Below, in pieces: positions 46,253-54,701 of a stretch of 64,000 nt of DNA. A program made the position numbers and the translations under genes. The notes beneath the pieces were generated by a model, which worked only from the letters and a program-made list of their open reading frames with translations, ran no database searches and had not been told where the DNA came from. This DNA comes from Albibacterium bauzanense (GTDB lineage: Bacteria; Bacteroidota; Bacteroidia; Sphingobacteriales; Sphingobacteriaceae), in contig NZ_SMGO01000002.1 in assembly GCF_004339765.1 (NCBI RefSeq), positions 62,001-126,000 on the forward strand, given 5' to 3'. Numbering within the stretch: position 1 is the first letter of the stretch; every line of letters begins with the position of its first letter.

Positions 46253-47422
46253 TTAATTGCTATTTCTTAATGCTTGCAAAATATCTTCTTGTATATCTTC
46301 GATAGCTTCTAAACCAACAGATATCCGGATACTTCCTGCTAATATACCTAAATTCACACGTTCCTCTTCAGACAGTTTTGAATGTGTGGTAGATGCCGGG
46401 TGTGTTACAATTGTCCGGGAATCTCCCAAATTAGATGTTATTAAAATCATCTTCAAACTATCCATAAAACGCTGTGCCTGCTCATATCCACCTTTCAGAA
46501 CAAAAGTTACCACACCTCCTCCTTGTTTCATTTGTCTCTTAGCCAACTCATATTGTGGATGTGACGGTAAAAAAGGATAACGAACTAATTCTATTTCAGG
46601 TTGCTGTTCTAATAACTCAGCAATAACCAATGCATTACTGCAGTGGCGATCCATCCTCAAAGGAAGTGTTTCCAGACTTTTAGATAATACCCAAGCATTA
46701 AACGGTGACATCGCCGGACCTGTATGACGGATAAAGAATAACATTTCATCAATCAATTCCTGTTTTCCTACAACCACGCCACCTAATACCCGTCCTTGCC
46801 CATCCATATATTTTGTGGCAGAATGACTTACCAAATCAAACCCATATTGAACTGGTTTTTGCAAATAAGGAGTAGCAAAACAATTATCAATATTCAAAAT
46901 AATATGCGGATATTTCTTTTTAAACCCACCAAGCCATTCTAAATCTACCAATTCAAGACCCGGATTAGAAGGTGTTTCAAGAAATATCATCTTAGTATTA
47001 TCCTGAACAGCCTTTTCCCAATCTTCTGGCTTTCCAGCATCAACGTAAGTATGAGTTATTCCCCAACGAGAAAATAATTGAGTAAACAATTGATGGGTAG
47101 AACCAAAAATGGCACGACTAGAAACAATATGATCACCACTTTTTAAAAGGGCAGCAAAAGAAGCAAATACCGCCGCCATTCCTGATGAAAATGCGAGACC
47201 GGCTTCAGCACCTTCTAAAGCACAAACTTTCTGAATAAATTCGGTGGTATTTGGATTCGAATATCGTGAATATATAATACCTTCTTCTTCATTGGCAAAT
47301 ACAGCACGACACTGCTCAGCATCGTCAAAAATAAAGCTAGACGTTAAATATAATGGTACTGAATGTTCCCGGTTTTGAGAGCGAGGGAACTGCTCGCGGA
47401 TGACTTTGCTTTCGTCTTTCAT
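46253..47422 (-). CDS. metZ: PLP-dependent homoserine-ester sulfhydrylase (MetZ type)
   Basis: The 389-residue enzyme belongs to the Cys/Met metabolism PLP family. It binds pyridoxal phosphate at Lys204 (HSATKYMDGQGRVLGGVVVG) and has SRYSNPNT, the glycine loop FSSGMAAVFA, DNCFATPYLQKP and the C-terminal THPASTTHSKLSEEER. MetZ-type enzymes combine O-succinyl- or O-acetylhomoserine with sulfide to give homocysteine. Direct sulfhydrylation fits well: the gene follows the sulfate reduction operon, and metH, the next enzyme, is elsewhere in the window. Cystathionine gamma-synthase cannot be excluded from sequence alone. Upstream lie two hairpins with no known identity. Confidence 0.88.
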   Translation of the reverse strand: MKDESKVIREQFPRSQNREHSVPLYLTSSFIFDDAEQCRAVFANEEEGIIYSRYSNPNTTEFIQKVCALEGAEAGLAFSSGMAAVFASFAALLKSGDHIVSSRAIFGSTHQLFTQLFSRWGITHTYVDAGKPEDWEKAVQDNTKMIFLETPSNPGLELVDLEWLGGFKKKYPHIILNIDNCFATPYLQKPVQYGFDLVSHSATKYMDGQGRVLGGVVVGKQELIDEMLFFIRHTGPAMSPFNAWVLSKSLETLPLRMDRHCSNALVIAELLEQQPEIELVRYPFLPSHPQYELAKRQMKQGGGVVTFVLKGGYEQAQRFMDSLKMILITSNLGDSRTIVTHPASTTHSKLSEEERVNLGILAGSIRISVGLEAIEDIQEDILQALRNSN

Positions 47423-47439
47423 TGAATTTGATTACATAG

Positions 47440-47516
47440 AACAAGACTAAAAGCAATATCATTTAGTCTTGTTTATTCCCTGCGAATTTAATGAAAACAA
47501 TAGACCTTCAGGGAAT
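47440..47516 (-). promoter_or_regulatory. Two hairpins in the leader between cysN and metZ
   Basis: In the 132-bp gap, the arms 47440-47451 and 47462-47473 pair perfectly over 12 bp with a 10-nt loop, ending 17 nt before the metZ ATG. Next to it, ATTCCCTG (47475-47482) and CAGGGAAT (47509-47516) pair over 8 bp. Neither is followed by a U-run in the minus direction. They may terminate part of the cys transcript or control metZ translation. I do not recognise a SAM riboswitch here. Confidence 0.45.
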
Positions 47517-47554
47517 TATTTTTGTAAAATAACAGCTCTTTTTGACAGAAAATT

Positions 47555-48820
47555 CTAGCTAAACATCAAGGCACCAACCGTAAGGTTTGTACGGGTATCA
47601 ATTAAGATAGCTCCACCGGTCGCTTTATTCTCTGCATAAGTATCAACTACCAATTCATCAGCAGATCTAATTCTAACCTTTCCAATATCATTCAAAGAAA
47701 AGGTATCAGCAGGAATTTCTTCAAGCGTATTAATATTAACTTTATGAAGTATATCCTGAATTTTTACACGAGATAACTTACTATTTGTTTGAAGAAGATA
47801 AGTCTGCGATAAATCTAAAGGCCGTAAATCCATCCAGCAGATAGAAGCTTCAATATCTTTCGTAACTTCAGGAATATCAGCAGCTGATACAATAAGGTCT
47901 CCCCGGCTGATATCAATATCGTCTTCTAAACGAATAATAACCGATTCACCCTCTTCCGCATCCACCTTTTGCTCATTATTCAGCTCAATATGGGTAATGG
48001 TACTTCTAAAACCAGAAGGCATAATTGCCACTTTATCTCCAACTTTAAAAGAACCTCCAACAATTCGGCCTGCATAACCACGGTAATCATGAAGTTCATC
48101 TGTCTGTGGCCTTACAATCCACTGCACAGGAAATCTCCCTTTACCCGATGTCGCAAATGGCTTTACATCAACAGTTTCTAAAAAATGAATCAATGAAGGT
48201 CCATCATACCAAGGCATATTCCTTGATTTAATAACAATATTATCTCCTCGCAACGCACTAACCGGAATAAATTCAATATTCTGGATCGTTAATTTGTTCG
48301 AAAATTGCAGATAATCACTCTTTATTTTCTCAAAAGATTCCTGGTCATAATCAACCATATCCATTTTATTAACGCAAACCAGTACGTGCTGAATATTCAA
48401 TAAAGAGACTAAAAATGTATGACGAATAGTTTGTTCAATAACACCTTTACGGGCATCAATTAAAATAATCGCAAGATCAGCGCCAGAAGCACCAGTTACC
48501 ATATTTCTGGTGTACTGTATATGTCCCGGAGTATCAGCAATTATAAACTTGCGTTTATCTGTCTGAAAGTACTTATAAGCAACATCAATCGTTATACCTT
48601 GTTCTCTTTCAGCCTTTAAACCATCCGTTATTATAGCCAAATCTACCGTTCCGTCATCGTTCTTACGGTTCGCACTTTTTATTGCTTCAAGCTGATCCTC
48701 TAATATAGAATCTGTATCATAAAGTAAACGACCAATTAATGTACTCTTTCCATCATCAACGCTTCCCGCAGTTATGAATTTTAATATATCCATTTTATAG
48801 TAATTCTTGTTTTCAATCAA
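47555..48820 (-). CDS. cysN: Sulfate adenylyltransferase subunit 1 (GTPase)
   Basis: CysN is the GTPase that drives sulfate activation to APS by CysD. The 421-residue protein shows the P-loop GSVDDGKST (19-27), LKAEREQGITIDVAYKYF (switch I), ADTPGHIQYTRNMVTGAS (switch II) and the NKMD guanine motif (VCVNKMDMV). Elongation-factor-like beta domains follow. There is no fused CysC kinase domain, so the product is APS, matching the APS-type CysH in the same operon. It follows cysD without a gap. Confidence 0.97.
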   Translation of the reverse strand: MIENKNYYKMDILKFITAGSVDDGKSTLIGRLLYDTDSILEDQLEAIKSANRKNDDGTVDLAIITDGLKAEREQGITIDVAYKYFQTDKRKFIIADTPGHIQYTRNMVTGASGADLAIILIDARKGVIEQTIRHTFLVSLLNIQHVLVCVNKMDMVDYDQESFEKIKSDYLQFSNKLTIQNIEFIPVSALRGDNIVIKSRNMPWYDGPSLIHFLETVDVKPFATSGKGRFPVQWIVRPQTDELHDYRGYAGRIVGGSFKVGDKVAIMPSGFRSTITHIELNNEQKVDAEEGESVIIRLEDDIDISRGDLIVSAADIPEVTKDIEASICWMDLRPLDLSQTYLLQTNSKLSRVKIQDILHKVNINTLEEIPADTFSLNDIGKVRIRSADELVVDTYAENKATGGAILIDTRTNLTVGALMFS

Positions 48821-49711
48821 TTAAAAATAGCCGCCTTTTTTACGGTCTTCCATGGCTGCTTCTGAAACTTTATCATCCATCCTAGCCCCTCTCTCAGAAA
48901 TACGAGATTGACTGATTTCAAGAATCACACCATCAATATCACTTTTATCCGACTCAACTGCAGCCGTACAAGTCATATCACCAATGGTTCTAAAACGAAC
49001 TTGTTTACGCTCAATTTTATCTTCATGATCAAGATTTAAACTTGGGTCTGCGGTCATCCATTGTCCATTACGATAAATACAATCACGCTCATGAGCAAAA
49101 TATAAGGAAGGTATCTCTATATTTTCTCTTTTAATATAATTCCAAACGTCTAATTCAGTCCAGTTGCTGATAGGGAATACCCGAACATTCTCTCCCTTCT
49201 GAATCTTACCATTGAATATATTCCAAAGCTCAGGCCTTTGTCTCTTAGGATCCCATTGTCCAAACTCATCACGAACAGAAAATATACGTTCTTTTGCTCT
49301 GGCCTTTTCTTCATCTCTACGTGCACCACCAATACAGGCATCAAAACCATTCTGTTCAATAGTCTCTAATAAAGTAACAGTTTGTAATGGATTCCGACTA
49401 GCATTTTTACCTTTTTGCTCTACTACTTTTCCTTGGTCAATTGCATCCTGAACATTTCCTACAATCAATCTCTCACCCAATTCTTCAATTAAATTATCAC
49501 GAAAAGTTATCGTCTCAGAAAAGTTATGTCCTGTATCGATATGTACCAAAGGAAAAGGAAATTTCCCAGGTCTGAAGGCTTTTTTCGCAAGATGAACTAA
49601 AGTAATTGAATCTTTCCCTCCTGAAAATAACAAAGCAGGTTTTTCAAACTGGCCAGCTACTTCCCTTAATATTGATATTGCTTCTGCTTCTAAATGATCT
49701 AAATAATCCAT
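48821..49711 (-). CDS. cysD: Sulfate adenylyltransferase subunit 2
   Basis: CysD transfers AMP from ATP to sulfate, forming APS. The 296-residue protein has the PP-loop motif SGGKDS at 30-35 (PALLFSGGKDSITLVHLA), VHIDTGHNFSETI, IGGARRDEEKARAKERIFS, WTELDVWNYI and the CTAAVESDKSDIDGVILEI region, all diagnostic. It is directly adjacent to cysN and 14 bp downstream of cysH. Confidence 0.97.
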   Translation of the reverse strand: MDYLDHLEAEAISILREVAGQFEKPALLFSGGKDSITLVHLAKKAFRPGKFPFPLVHIDTGHNFSETITFRDNLIEELGERLIVGNVQDAIDQGKVVEQKGKNASRNPLQTVTLLETIEQNGFDACIGGARRDEEKARAKERIFSVRDEFGQWDPKRQRPELWNIFNGKIQKGENVRVFPISNWTELDVWNYIKRENIEIPSLYFAHERDCIYRNGQWMTADPSLNLDHEDKIERKQVRFRTIGDMTCTAAVESDKSDIDGVILEISQSRISERGARMDDKVSEAAMEDRKKGGYF

Positions 49712-49725
49712 TTCAATCTATAATT

Positions 49726-50445
49726 TTATACACTTTCTGATGCAGGATCCGTAATATGTAGCCCACATTCTTTTTTACTTTTATCTTCCCACCACCAACG
49801 TCCGGCTCGAAAATCTTCTCCAGGTTGAACAGCCCTTGTACAAGGAGCACAACCTATACTCGGAAATCCGCGATCATGCAAGGCATTATAAGGTACATTA
49901 TTCACCCGGATATACGACTTCACTTCTTCCAATGTCCACAAAAACAAAGGATGAACCTTAATCAACTGATGGCCTTCGTCCCACTCAATCCAATGCATCT
50001 GCTCCCGATTTAAAGATTGGTCAGCACGAATTCCTGTTATCCATATCTTTTTACCTTTTAAAGCCCGATTCAAAGGTTCAACTTTTCGGATTCCACAACA
50101 TTCCTTGCGGTTATCAACCGACTCATAAAAACTATTTGGCCCCTTCTGGCCAATCATCGCTTCAAGCTTTTCATGATCCGGATAGTAAGCCTTAATATCT
50201 TTCTTATAACGATCACGCATTCTGCTCCAAACCGAATAAGTTTCAGGAAAAAGCCTGCCTGTATCTAAAGTAAATACTTCGATTTCTAAATTATTGGAAA
50301 ATATCATATCAGCAATTACCTGATCTTCCCAACCAAAACTTGTAGAAAACGTAATTTGATCCTTAAACCTCTCAGCTAGTAATGCTAATACCTGCTGCGG
50401 TTCAAGATCTTTTATTAACTCTTCAACTTCTATTATTTTATCCAT
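49726..50445 (-). CDS. cysH: APS (adenylyl-sulfate) reductase with [4Fe-4S] cluster
   Basis: The enzyme reduces APS to sulfite with thioredoxin or a similar donor. The 239-residue protein has the PP-loop-like TFSTSFGWEDQVIADM, the cluster cysteines Cys116/Cys117 (RKECCGIRK) and Cys199/Cys202 (SIGCAPCTRA), and the catalytic Cys227 in KKECGLH near the C-terminus. The CC...CxxC set marks the assimilatory APS type, which fits the absence of CysC. A longer frame starts at 50481 but would overlap the upstream gene; the ATG at 50445 fits family starts. Confidence 0.95.
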   Translation of the reverse strand: MDKIIEVEELIKDLEPQQVLALLAERFKDQITFSTSFGWEDQVIADMIFSNNLEIEVFTLDTGRLFPETYSVWSRMRDRYKKDIKAYYPDHEKLEAMIGQKGPNSFYESVDNRKECCGIRKVEPLNRALKGKKIWITGIRADQSLNREQMHWIEWDEGHQLIKVHPLFLWTLEEVKSYIRVNNVPYNALHDRGFPSIGCAPCTRAVQPGEDFRAGRWWWEDKSKKECGLHITDPASESV

Positions 50446-50455
50446 TGCATTACAT

Positions 50456-51136
50456 TTAAAATCTCCAAAGAAGGAGAGCAAAAATAATCAAAACTAAAAG
50501 AACAGCAGTTCCAATCATTAATCTGAATGTCAATAAAGAAATAGTCAGCGTTTTAGGCTTATCAACCAAGCCAGCTGTTATTTCATTTAGCTTTCTAACT
50601 TTATAAGAGAAATCTCCTTTCAACGAATCCCGAACCGCATTTAAACGATCCAGAGTTTCATCTATTTCATTAGGAAGAGCATCATTAAGCACTTCCTTTA
50701 AACGCTTGGCAAATGTTGGCGATTTACCATTTGTAGAGATAGCTACCTTTAGGTTTCCTTTTTTTACGATAGATCCTAAATATAAATCACATAAATCAGG
50801 AGTATCTGCCACATTCAATAAAATCCCCCGTTCTTTTGCTAGCTCATAAATATATTCATGGAGACCACGATTATCAGTAGCTAAAATAATAAGAGAAATT
50901 CCATCTAAATCACTTTCTTCGAAGAACCTCTTCTCAATATGAACATGAGGATAGCCAGAAGCAAAAGATTCAAATTCAGAAGACACCTCTGTTGCTACAA
51001 CTAAAATATTTGCTAATGGGTCATTTCCTACAAGTGCGGTAAGCTTCTCCAAACCCACATTTCCAGCCCCTAATAACAGAGTATGGAAATTCTGAAGCTT
51101 TAGAAATATCGGAAAAAGCTCATTCGTGCTCTTCAT
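50456..51136 (-). CDS. Precorrin-2 dehydrogenase/ferrochelatase-like protein with C-terminal membrane helix
   Basis: This 226-residue protein resembles the N-terminal half of CysG and the SirC/Met8 family: LFPIFLKLQNFHTLLLGAGNVGLEK (Rossmann motif about 23-28), IILATDNRGLHEYI, LLNVADTPDLCDLYLGSIVKKG and ISTNGKSPTFAKRLKE. It should oxidise precorrin-2 to sirohydrochlorin and possibly insert iron to make siroheme for the neighbouring sulfite reductase. Unusually, the last 30 residues form a clear transmembrane helix (about 197-223, RLMIGTAVLLVLIIFALLLW). A start at 51181 is possible but overlaps cobA and adds 15 residues that look unlike the family. Confidence 0.88.
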   Translation of the reverse strand: MKSTNELFPIFLKLQNFHTLLLGAGNVGLEKLTALVGNDPLANILVVATEVSSEFESFASGYPHVHIEKRFFEESDLDGISLIILATDNRGLHEYIYELAKERGILLNVADTPDLCDLYLGSIVKKGNLKVAISTNGKSPTFAKRLKEVLNDALPNEIDETLDRLNAVRDSLKGDFSYKVRKLNEITAGLVDKPKTLTISLLTFRLMIGTAVLLVLIIFALLLWRF

Positions 51137-51155
51137 CTCCTGCTTATCAACTGTT

Positions 51156-51920
51156 TCAAATATTAATGAGTTCATTTTCACGAATCAATTTTTGATAGTC
51201 TGCATGAAACGACACCACTTCTCCAATAACAATTACTGCCGGCGACTCAATATGCAGCTCTTTAGCAACATTTTCAATAGACTGAATATCGGCTACAGCT
51301 ATTTTCTCATTGGGCATTGCTCCATTCTGAATAATAGCAATCGGCAAAGAATCGCGGCCCGCTTCTTTATAAATACGAACAATTTCCGGCAACTTTCTTA
51401 CTCCCATCAATATAACAACTGTGGCAGAGGTCTTCGCTGCTGTATAAACATCTTGCGCAATCTTTCCTGATGATGTAGTTCCTGTAATAACCCAAAAGCT
51501 TTCTGTAGTTCCACGATGCGTAATAGGAATCCCTTGTAAACTCGGAACACCAATCGCACTCGAAATACCAGGAATTACTTCTGTTTCAATATTATTCTTA
51601 TGTGCAAATTCTATCTCTTCATATCCTCTTCCAAAAACAAAAGGATCTCCACCTTTCAAACGTACTACATGGCCATGAGAAAGTGCATATTTAACCAACA
51701 TTTCATTAATCTGATCTTGGCTATAAGCATGCTTATTAGCCCTCTTCCCGACATATATTTTCTGAACTGCCTGTGGACAATATTGCAAAAGCTCCTCACT
51801 CACTAAAGCATCATATAATACAATATCAGCTTTAGCCAGAGCTTTTAATCCACGTAAACTAATTAAATCCGTACCTCCAGGCCCTGCTCCGACCAATGTT
51901 ATTTTTGAACTTACTGTCAT
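51156..51920 (-). CDS. cobA: Uroporphyrinogen-III C-methyltransferase
   Basis: CobA adds two SAM methyl groups to uroporphyrinogen III, giving precorrin-2 for siroheme. The 254-residue protein has the tetrapyrrole methylase motifs VGAGPGGTDLISLRGL near the N-terminus, YDALVSEELL, VVRLKGGDPFVFGRGYEE, VIPGISSAIGVPSLQGIPITHRG and TVVILMGVRKLPEIV. It is a separate gene rather than part of a CysG fusion. It is located between sulfite reductase and the SirC-like gene, which uses its product. Confidence 0.96.
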   Translation of the reverse strand: MTVSSKITLVGAGPGGTDLISLRGLKALAKADIVLYDALVSEELLQYCPQAVQKIYVGKRANKHAYSQDQINEMLVKYALSHGHVVRLKGGDPFVFGRGYEEIEFAHKNNIETEVIPGISSAIGVPSLQGIPITHRGTTESFWVITGTTSSGKIAQDVYTAAKTSATVVILMGVRKLPEIVRIYKEAGRDSLPIAIIQNGAMPNEKIAVADIQSIENVAKELHIESPAVIVIGEVVSFHADYQKLIRENELINI

Positions 51921-51929
51921 CTTTTCTAA

Positions 51930-54029
51930 TTAGCTATTCGCTAGTTCACGAACCTTGCTTACAATTTGATAAAACTCATTAGCATCTTTTAAATAAGATG
52001 CTGCAAAAGCCTGCGTCGGTTCATTGTCTTTTATTTGCATAATAATGTTTGTGAAACTATCTCTAAGTTTGATTTCACCAGTTTCAATAAAGTTCTCTTC
52101 AAAGGCCTTAATAGTAGCTACTTGCGTGCTATTATTAACTCCTTTATCTAAAAGGAGAGCTTTGGCTCCTGTAATGAAAACATTATAGGTATGAAAAATA
52201 GAGTCAGCCCATGCACCAATTTCATAGCTCTCATTAGCCCACTCAAGTTTCTCTTCTGTCTCGAACAATAGAGTCGCAACTAAATCGATTATCACACCCG
52301 CACATTCACCTACACCAATCGCTGGCTCATACAATACGGTATGGCCCCAATCAACATATTCGTCTTCAGTCAATGTTGTTAAATCTGCCAAAGGCTTTAA
52401 CAAACGATAAAAATAATCCTTCGTTTGACGATCGAAATAATCATGAAAAAGTTCGCTATCAACCGAATTATCCTTAAAATCATCAATAAGATAATTTAAT
52501 GCTTTGGTTACTCGCTTAGAAGGCACCTTAATAACCCGTTCAGCTGCTCTGCCAATACCGCCACCTAAAGAAGCACCTCCTAACATAATCTGAGCTGCAG
52601 GAACAACCGACTTGCCGGCTTTTAATGAGCTACCATGAAATCCGATATGAGCCAAACTATGCTGTCCACATGAGTTCATACATCCGCTTATCTTGATCTT
52701 CAAATCACGGTTGTATATTAAGTCGGCATATTCATCCAAGATTACCTTTTCAAGTACCCTTGCCATTTCTGTACTATTAGAAATACCCAGGTTACAAGTA
52801 TCCGTTCCCGGACAAGTAGTAATATCTGCTACACTATCAAAACCAGGAGCGGCTAAATCTAGCTTTGTTAAAACTTCATATACATGAGAAAGACCCTCTT
52901 CCTTAACAAATTTGATCATCAGGCCTTGATTTTGCGTAATGCGAATCTCATCAGCAGCATAAGGTCTTATACCGTCTACTAATATCCGAGCCTTGGCTGT
53001 ACTAAGATCACCGGTAGGAACCTTTACAAACACACAGAAATACCCATCTTGTTTTTGCTCAAAAACATTCGTTTTGCGCCATATCTCATAGGCTAACGGA
53101 TTAGCAACTTCAATGGCTTTTACATTTTCGTAATCAGGCAAATCAAGAGGTTTGATTTTATCCCTGTCAATTTTATATGATTTACTCTTTATAGATGGCC
53201 GCTCTTCTTCAATCAAACGCAAAGCCTCATCTACTCCAATCTTCTGAATAACAAATTTGAAACGAGCCTTATTACGATTATTTCTTTCTCCTACCCGGCC
53301 AAATACCCGGATAGTAGCTTCAGTAAATGGAATAATTTGATCTTCATGCAAGAATTCATGCGCTACATAAGCCATCATAGGCTGAGCACCCAAGCCCCCG
53401 CCAATCATTACTTTAAAACCTCGCTCTTCAACTCCATTTACCACTCTCACTCTTGGAACAAAGCCCAAATCGTGGATATAAGCAAATGCAGTATCTTTCT
53501 CACTTGAAGAAAAAGAGATTTTAAACTTTCTACCTAATTCCTGGCAAATAGGATTACGAACCAGGTACTCAAACATCTCGCGCGCATAAGGAGAAACATC
53601 AAAAGGCTCTTCCCGGTCAATACCAGCAGTAGGAGATGCAGTAACATTCCGCACTGTATTACCACAAGCCTCACGCAATGTAATATCATCTTCAGCAAGT
53701 TTCGCCCAAAGTTCAGGGGTACGATCCAGGCTTACAAAGTGAATTTGAATATCCTGCCTTGTAGTTAAATGCAGGTTTTTAATAGCATATTCATCCGAGA
53801 TATCAGATATCTTTAACAATTGCTTAAAAGTCACCTGACCAAATGGAAGTTTTATCCGCACCATTTGTACACCAGGCTGCCGTTGACCGTAAATTCCACG
53901 GGCCAAACGTAAACTCCTGAACTTGTCATCATCAATCTTTCCATCTCTAAACAAACGGATCTTCTTCTCCAGATCAATAATTTCCTTTTCTACAATTGGA
54001 TTTTCTAATTCTGTGCGAAAGCTTTGCAT
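51930..54029 (-). CDS. Siroheme nitrite/sulfite reductase with C-terminal HEPN-like domain
   Basis: The 699-residue protein is a siroheme-[4Fe-4S] reductase, expected to reduce sulfite to sulfide here. Family motifs are LRLARGIYGQRQPGVQMVRIK, HLTTRQDIQIHFV, ACGNTVRNVTASPTAGID and the two halves of the cluster site, TTCPGTDTCNLG (about 405) and ISGCMNSCGQHSLAHIGF (about 450). After about residue 550 comes an extra helical domain (ELFHDYFDRQTKDYFYRLL to the end) that resembles HEPN-type domains and is absent from E. coli CysI. The frame is open 13 codons further upstream, but that ATG lies inside a terminator hairpin, so the start at 54029 was chosen. Nitrite is an alternative substrate. Confidence 0.9.
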   Translation of the reverse strand: MQSFRTELENPIVEKEIIDLEKKIRLFRDGKIDDDKFRSLRLARGIYGQRQPGVQMVRIKLPFGQVTFKQLLKISDISDEYAIKNLHLTTRQDIQIHFVSLDRTPELWAKLAEDDITLREACGNTVRNVTASPTAGIDREEPFDVSPYAREMFEYLVRNPICQELGRKFKISFSSSEKDTAFAYIHDLGFVPRVRVVNGVEERGFKVMIGGGLGAQPMMAYVAHEFLHEDQIIPFTEATIRVFGRVGERNNRNKARFKFVIQKIGVDEALRLIEEERPSIKSKSYKIDRDKIKPLDLPDYENVKAIEVANPLAYEIWRKTNVFEQKQDGYFCVFVKVPTGDLSTAKARILVDGIRPYAADEIRITQNQGLMIKFVKEEGLSHVYEVLTKLDLAAPGFDSVADITTCPGTDTCNLGISNSTEMARVLEKVILDEYADLIYNRDLKIKISGCMNSCGQHSLAHIGFHGSSLKAGKSVVPAAQIMLGGASLGGGIGRAAERVIKVPSKRVTKALNYLIDDFKDNSVDSELFHDYFDRQTKDYFYRLLKPLADLTTLTEDEYVDWGHTVLYEPAIGVGECAGVIIDLVATLLFETEEKLEWANESYEIGAWADSIFHTYNVFITGAKALLLDKGVNNSTQVATIKAFEENFIETGEIKLRDSFTNIIMQIKDNEPTQAFAASYLKDANEFYQIVSKVRELANS

Positions 54030-54047
54030 CTTCTTATTTTTATTAAT

Positions 54048-54074
54048 AAAAAAACCTCTTTTTTTCATAAGAGG
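54048..54074 (-). terminator. Intrinsic terminator/attenuator in the sulfite reductase leader
   Basis: The minus strand reads CCTCTT, an 8-nt loop, AAGAGG, then seven T (stem 54055-54060 with 54069-54074, T-run 54054-54048). It lies 18 bp upstream of the sulfite reductase ATG and downstream of the candidate promoter, so it is better placed as an attenuator of the cys operon than as the end of uvrA-rrf2. Confidence 0.65.
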
Positions 54075-54168
54075 CTTACAATAAATTACATTTAATTCAT
54101 AGTGTTAGCCTGCGCTATTCAAAACACATACACATTGAATATAAATTGAACTTCTCCATACTACATTG

Positions 54169-54201
54169 CAAATATATATATAATCCCTATGTATTTGGTA
54201 T
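54169..54201 (-). promoter_or_regulatory. Putative cys operon promoter with possible Rrf2 operator
   Basis: TATATTTG on the minus strand (54169-54176) is a good -7 box, about 140 bp before the sulfite reductase gene. Just upstream, 54180-54201 reads ATACCAAATACATAGGGATTAT on that strand in two halves: ATA...CC and GG...TAT, an imperfect inverted form that resembles Rrf2-family (IscR/CymR) sites. A -33 box is lacking, as in many regulated promoters. The operator call is tentative. Confidence 0.4.
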
Positions 54202-54262
54202 ACTTTAAATGCAAATAAACAAAAAAGTTGCAATTAGCTGATTATCAAACATAAAAATTCCG

Positions 54263-54700
54263 TTACAATTTCAATATCGAAGAAGATTCCTTCTCAATAA
54301 TATCAGCGATACTGGTATCATTTAATATTTGTAACATCGCGTCACGAACTTCTACAAAGGTATCACGGATGCCACATACCTCTTCTGATTTGCACTCATC
54401 ACACTTCTGATAGAAGTTCAAACTAACGCAAGGCAGCAAAGCAATAGGCCCGTCCAATAGTCGGATAACCTGCGTTAAACGAATATCTTTTGGATCCTTG
54501 TTTAAGCTGTATCCTCCTTTCGCGCCCTTTACACTATACAATAAACCTGCATTGCGAAGCTCAAGAAGAATCTGTTCCAAAAACTTTTTAGGAATCTGCT
54601 CTTCTGTTGCTATTCTCATTATCTGAACAGGTTGAGCACCGTAATTTTTCCCTAAAAAAATTAATGCCTTTATACCGTACTTTGATTTTTTTGTTAACAT
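54263..54700 (-). CDS. Rrf2-family transcriptional regulator with cysteine cluster
   Basis: The 145-residue protein has the Rrf2 winged-helix domain: KYGIKALIFLGKNYG, IPKKFLEQILLELRNAGLLYSVKGAKGGY and the RLTQVIRLLDGP segment. Four cysteines follow at 91, 100, 103 and 109 (LLPCVSLNFYQKCDECKSEEVCG), a pattern able to bind an iron-sulfur cluster or metal. Members such as CymR and IscR sense cysteine supply or cluster status. It is encoded immediately upstream of the sulfate assimilation operon on the same strand, so control of that operon is the natural guess. It starts 1 bp after the uvrA stop and must share its transcript. Confidence 0.88.
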   Translation of the reverse strand: MLTKKSKYGIKALIFLGKNYGAQPVQIMRIATEEQIPKKFLEQILLELRNAGLLYSVKGAKGGYSLNKDPKDIRLTQVIRLLDGPIALLPCVSLNFYQKCDECKSEEVCGIRDTFVEVRDAMLQILNDTSIADIIEKESSSILKL

Positions 54701-54701
54701 G

